Shown here: piece after piece, positions 52,096 to 56,722 of the stretch
How the letters are laid out: each line of letters begins with the position of its first letter
How positions within the stretch are numbered: position 1 is the stretch's first letter
Assembly (NCBI RefSeq): GCF_023973825.1
Contig: NW_027122923.1
Coordinates: 1 to 56,722, forward strand
DNA: 56,722 bases
Reading direction: 5' to 3'
DNA from: Plasmodium brasilianum
Lineage: Eukaryota; Apicomplexa; Aconoidasida; Haemosporida; Plasmodiidae
Translations under genes and position numbers: made by a program
The notes under the pieces: model-generated
The model's input: the letters and a program-made list of their open reading frames with translations, nothing else
The model's database searches: none
Told to the model about the DNA's origin: nothing

Positions 52096-52935
52096 ATGGA
52101 AAAAATATATATTTTATTTTAGGTAAAATTCTTATATTTATGCTTTTAATTTGGATAAGTTCTTATATTATGAATGCAGTATATTAATATAGGAGAGAGT
52201 TTTCCCCATATATATTTCTTCTTGTTGTTATATATACTAGTAAGAATATTTTACTTTTGAGTAAGTAAATTTATCACAGTATAAATAATAAAAAAAATAA
52301 AATTTCATTTTCATATATTTTTCATAAATCTTTAGATAATACGAACAGTGTAGGTAGAACACTATGTACAAGAAGCAATATATTATTCGAAGAAAATGAA
52401 AAGTAAACGAGTAATATATAATTAAAAATATGTAAAGGGGAAGTGGATATGTTAATTCTGACATTGAAAAGATTGCATTGAATTAGAATTTTTTTGAAGG
52501 TGTTATTGTACGTATAATGGTAATACATGTAAATCAAAAAAATAACTTAGGAGACGGACATTTGCTATGTGTTATCCATTTGTAGTATTAGTTATATTTT
52601 TTTTGAAAAATTAATATATAGGAAATTTGGTCCTATATATAAACACAGAACATATATTGATACTACCTAGAAAGATAATTTAAAATATTCAGAATATATG
52701 AATATCGCTTAGTATTTACTTTGCAGACATATATTCTTTTAAACAGTTTTTTTATTGATTTTTTTTTCTTACTCCATTAGAAAATTGATTATATATATCA
52801 GGGTTATATGTATTAAGGCGATTATTTGATTTTGAAGAGGGAGAAATAACTATATTCCCTTTGGTTTGTTTATTATGCATTTTAAAGTTTATTTATGTAA
52901 TCGTAAAATTCTTAAATTTAACCGTTGTAGTATAA
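52096..52935 (+). pseudogene. Exported-protein relic P2, related to the gene at 1265
   Basis: ATG at 52096 opens MEKIYILF and then a stop. A one-base shift gives KILIFMLLIWISSYIMNA, the family leader, with a surviving GTATAT donor at 52179. Exon 2 remnants start near 52347 after GTGTAG. A stop-ridden stretch at about 52640-52830 aligns with the EKKVLKHL and hydrophobic part of relic P1. IYVIVKFLN near 52900 matches IIYVLVKFL of P1 and IYILVKIRK of the gene at 1265. The minus-strand frames at 52237-52537 are shadows. The relic lies about 2.85 kb before the fam-l-like gene at 54943. Confidence 0.6.
52614..52640. repeat. Inverted repeat, counterpart of the one at 31054
   Basis: Arms ATATATAGGA and TCCTATATAT (10 bp, perfect) flank AATTTGG. 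It corresponds in position to the 9-bp inverted repeat in relic P1. Confidence 0.5.
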
Positions 52936-54942
52936 GCATATATAATGGAATCATAGTCATAATTAATATATTTTTTTTAAAATAATGATTTTCATGTATC
53001 TAAGGAAGTTTTTCTTTATGCCTAACGAAATTATATTAATACACAAGAATAATGTTATATACATATAAATTTTTTTATGCAACATGTATAATATGTAAAT
53101 GTATGTTAATACACAAAAATAAAATACTATATATTAGATATTTTTAGGAGCTCATATGTTTCTATATATATTTTGTATTATAAATTATTTTTTTGGAATA
53201 ATTTATTATTCTGTCCTGATAAGCATATTTAATCTATTTTTTTTTGAACCATAAAGAAGTAAAATTGATAGTAATCAATATTCACAATAAAAATGTGCTT
53301 AATATGCAATAATTATTTGTAAATGTTTCATAGACATTTGCATTATAGTAAATTTGTGATCGTTTAATTCAATATATAAAATCACAATTAATACATTATA
53401 ACGCAGCAAGTACAGTAACTTATATTTTTAACAATTATTTTTCATTACATTTTTATTATTGTAAGTGATAATTTAAATTACCTTTTAAGAAAATATTGTA
53501 TTTATTACATATCATTTTATTATATAAAGATTTTCCATATTTAATAAAATCCCAACCATTTATTTTTTGTGGTTATGCGTATTATATTAAAGGTAAACAT
53601 AAAAAATGATCTTTTTAAAACTATTAGTATGATAATTATATGTTTCATAACTTATTAGATACAATATTATTTTTAATAAATTTTTAGAATTTTTTTATAT
53701 TTCATATATAAAAATATGGAAAAATAATAATATATTTTTCCTTTAAAGAATGAATTATTAATAAAGAATTATAACTTTTAGAATTCATGAAGGTTTATAT
53801 TTAAATGAAAACCTTAATAAACCTTCTTACCTTTACTCTTTATCTTACTAAATTGTTAGGTTAATTTTTTTTATAAAGAAAACTTAAATATCTACAATAA
53901 ATTATATGGAAAAAATACAAATTATATTTATTATTTTTCTTAACATAATTGAGTGATTACATTATTCTACCAATATTCATTTTATTTTAGTATATTTCAT
54001 ACATGAAGCATTCTATATTTATTTATTATTATTTTTTTTTATATATTTATTCTAAATATATTTATATAATTAAAAACATAAAATTAAGTATATAATTTTA
54101 CAAACTATTCTTTTCCCTATAATAGTAATAATTATATATAATTAAATAATATATCTTTTAAAAATTATATTACACAAATTAAAGATCAATCTCTAATTAT
54201 CACCGAAATTTAGATTGTTTTAGCAGATTAGGGGGTTGTTATGAATTTTTTAACTTTATTATAGTATATATTAAAGTGCATATGTTTAAGTTGTAACTGA
54301 TGATATCACTACAAATAAAATAAAATTTGTTTAGGAAATATTGTTTCCTACATATATCATTACTATTATAAGACTGTTTAAATAATAATAATTTTTTTAG
54401 GAATTAACAGATTTTGCTAAATATAATTTTTATAAAGTTAGAACTAATAATTGGAAAACTTAAATGATATTAGTAATTATTCTAATGAAATATAGAAAGA
54501 AGTATTATGTATATTCTCAACATTCTATATTCTCTATATATTTCATATTTGGAAATATTAAGATATCATATATTAATATATTTATTTTATTTTGAAAAGA
54601 ATTAAAAAAAAAGTTATTTTATAATTATAATCAATTAAATAAATAATATATATCATGTGAATATTTATTAAGGAATTCAATTTATATTATTTAACTTAAC
54701 GTTATTTGTTTATAAATAACATTAAGATAAAAATTTTTTAGTTTATTTTTAAATTGAATTTTTTTTTGTATCTGTTGTATAAAATTGTAGTCCTATGCTT
54801 TATATTATGTTTTACGAAAAAGAAAAAAATAGAATAAATTGCATAAAATAATTAATAAGAGTGTCATTCATTACTAAAATAATATTATGATATTGTTCAT
54901 TATACCCTTTCTGAGTAAATTAATGTATTAAAGAATTATAAA
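52936..54942. other. Spacer and 5' flank of fam-l-like gene
   Basis: Aligned with 31.36-33.3 kb. The upstream box is at 54509-54534. No gene seen. Confidence 0.5.
54509..54534 (+). promoter_or_regulatory. Conserved upstream box of fam-l-like gene at 54943
   Basis: GTATATTCTCAACATTCTAT followed by ATTCTC, one central base different from the copies at 7658 and 32930, stands about 433 bp before the start codon. Function is inferred from recurrence at a fixed distance. Confidence 0.45.
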
Positions 54943-55912
54943 ATGGAACAAAAAATAAAGTCACTACTATTTATTAAAATTGCTACATTTATCATTTTAA
55001 GTTGGATATATCATTTTTACCATGACGTCGTATGATAAAATTATTTAAAGATATTTGTATTATTTATATGTTTCGTATTTTAATTTTTAAATTGTAATAT
55101 TTTAGAGTGATATTGTTAATGTGATTAAATAATTAATATTTATTTTTAGGAGACGTTTAGGAAGTATTTTATCGTGAAATACATGTATGATAGAAAATTA
55201 TATATGAGAAATTATCGATCCCTAGCTAAATTTGAGAAAGATAAGGATTCAAATATTGCATGGTTAAAAGAAAAGATATCAAATAATGGAATGTATGAAA
55301 ATAAAGATATATGTTATAATGAGATGAGGAACTTAGGAAAAAGCGAACGATCAAATATAAATTCAGGAAAAAGTACGGGAGAGAATAAACAAGTTATGAA
55401 AAATAATTCTTGTATATTTGAAACAAAAAAATATTCTCGTTCTGAAAAAAAAAATATTCAAAGAACTTGATTTTGAGAATTTCCTTAAAAAAAACAAGAC
55501 AATTAGTAATAAGTTGTACAACAAAATTATACGTAAAAAATATGGATTGCGACTTTCTTTACCCTTAATATTTTTATTGTTTTTATCAACATCCCTCTTA
55601 TTAGAATTTTGGGGATTAGGACTTGTAAGTTTATTGTGTTATGTATTGAAAACCATTAAACCTGGATGCTTAAGTCAATTACAGGAATTGTTAAAAATGT
55701 ATCCTTTTAAAGAGTTTTTCGAATCTATAGATACAATAAATGTGCCGGTGGGAAAAAGTTCTAAGGATGTTCACTTTTATGTAACTGGTTTTTTTGGTAT
55801 TTTTATATATTTATTACCTTTTATATTATTCGGTGTTACACTTATATTAAAGGTTGTTTACTACCATAAGAAAGTTAAAAAATATGAAAAAATTAAGTTC
55901 AGAAAAAGATAA
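54943..55912 (+). pseudogene. fam-l-like exported-protein gene with +1 frameshift in an A10 run
   Basis: Exon 1 54943-55029 (MEQKIKSLLFIKIATF...), intron 55030-55149 (GTATGA ... TTTTTAG), exon 2 55150-55912. PEXEL-like RSLAK is at 51-55 and IFETKKYSRSEKK begins the signature. The run of ten A at 55445-55454 is one base longer than the reading frame needs. It shifts the frame to TGA at 55468-55470 and leaves a 135-residue product without membrane segments. Read in the other frame, the remainder is fully conserved to TAA at 55910-55912: KKIFKELDFENFL, two membrane segments and the YYHKKVKKYEKIKFRKR tail. The lesion is a single homopolymer slip, so an assembly or sequencing error is as likely as a recent pseudogene. 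It is the counterpart of the intact gene at 33297. Confidence 0.82.
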
Positions 55913-56722
55913 AAGGTATGATTTTTAATGTGTTTCTTTGTGTAATGAAGTTTTTAATATAAAGTAATATCTATAAGATCTCTAGTACTATGTTTAATAA
56001 ATACGTGAAAAACTGTTTAATCTTTATAAATACTCTAATTTATAACTATCTTGATATAGAACAATAAAATCAATGTTGTTACTTTTTTTGAGAATTTAAA
56101 AGTTTTAAAATTATTAAATATGTATTTTAATATATTTATTCAATATAATTAAATATTATGTCTTAATTTATGTGTTTTCGTATATAAATAGTATCTTATT
56201 AAAAATGTGCATTGTAAGTTAAGGTAATACGTGATAGCAAAATTCTAAAATATACTTCTAGTTCTTTGTTAATTCATACTCGAATTATAGTGAATGGTAA
56301 TTTATGTTTTTTTAAATAATTGCAGTCTTATATTATTTTTTGTTAATTCAATCAAAAAATTGTGTCATTGATTTTAAATTAAAAATTCATGTATTTGTTT
56401 AATATTTAATGAAAACAAGTTAAGATAATTTTTTGAACAGATATATGTACATTTTACATAGGAATCTAATATTTATTCGGTAAAATTTTATACGTTATGA
56501 GTAATATATTTTTTACTAAAAGTAATAATAAATTACATTTTGTTGGTTTTTCACGTTTTAAAAGGCAAAAATATAAATATATAATTATATAACATATATG
56601 TTAAATATTAGATGCTTGTAATTATTTACTAAATAGTGAATTATAAATATTTTCAATTAATCGAAGGGTCAAAAGAGTATAATTTATTTTTATTGTGGTA
56701 ATAATTATATTTTGGATAATCT
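55913..56722. other. 3' flank at the window end
   Basis: Shared downstream motif at 55962-55980 (AAGTAATATCTATAAGATC), then flank homology including TTTTAAATTAAAAATTCATG near 56374. No gene seen. Confidence 0.5.

Larger units (their letters stand above)
50591..56500 (+). repeat. Segmental duplication unit U2 (partner of 29.2-34.9 kb)
   Basis: The second copy of unit U1, with relic P2 and the frameshifted fam-l-like gene in the same order and spacing (about 2.8 kb from relic leader to fam-l-like start in both). It is clearly diverged in sequence but colinear, so the duplication is not recent. Both limits are approximate; the right end may continue beyond the window. Confidence 0.7.

Noticed and set aside
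1..56722. CRISPR array, tRNA, rRNA, insertion sequence or prophage
   Set aside because: No regularly spaced repeats, cloverleaf-like GC-rich stems, rRNA blocks, transposase or terminal inverted repeats were seen. The intron-containing genes indicate a eukaryote.

Overview
The window looks like subtelomeric DNA from a malaria parasite, most likely Plasmodium malariae or its close relatives P. brasilianum and P. malariae-like. The reasons are extreme A+T richness, dense AT tracts and homopolymers, short two-exon genes with GTATGA-type donors and poly-T/AG acceptors, and the gene families present. The main family is the paired Fam-L/Fam-M exported proteins, which to my knowledge are expanded in the P. 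malariae lineage. There is also one complete three-exon PIR gene and a decayed tryptophan-rich antigen (TRAg) gene. I see no rRNA, tRNA, CRISPR array, telomere repeat, transposon or bacterial-type gene.

Layout, plus strand unless stated. 1265-2079: divergent exported two-TM protein, the only one with a canonical PEXEL. 4625-5510: fam-m-like pseudogene. 8087-9071: fam-l-like gene with one in-frame TGA. 12.25-14.9 kb: non-coding block A1. 17339-18224: intact fam-m-like gene. 20.4-21.65 kb: A-rich relic of a long helical protein, possibly reticulocyte-binding-like. 22681-23672: intact fam-l-like gene with a displaced start. 25.6-28.15 kb: block A2, paralogue of A1. 30.5-31.35 kb: exported-protein relic P1. 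33297-34309: intact fam-l-like gene. 37545-38453: intact fam-m-like gene. Minus strand: TRAg pseudogene 42411-43400 and intact PIR gene 44289-46017. 52.1-52.93 kb: relic P2. 54943-55912: fam-l-like gene with a +1 A frameshift.

The exported-protein genes share one plan. Exon 1 is about 25-29 codons and hydrophobic. A 120-138 nt phase-0 intron follows. Exon 2 carries a PEXEL-like RxLxK/E motif at about residue 51, a charged spacer, a family signature and two membrane segments. All eight face the same way. Adjacent fam-m-like/fam-l-like pairs occur (17.3/22.7 kb and 33.3/37.5 kb). The region has grown by segmental duplication: 29.2-34.9 kb and 50.6-56.5 kb are diverged copies of one unit (relic, then fam-l-like gene), and A1/A2 are a second duplicated pair.

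The least explained signals are a pyrimidine-biased box, best copies TATATTCTCTACATTCTATA, placed 367-470 bp upstream of all eight start codons; a shared motif 40-60 bp past several stop codons; the duplicated blocks A1/A2, which carry no credible gene; and a 56-bp tandem duplication upstream of the PIR gene. All intron-exon calls were made by eye. The fam-l versus fam-m labels come from memory of the family signatures and could be swapped.
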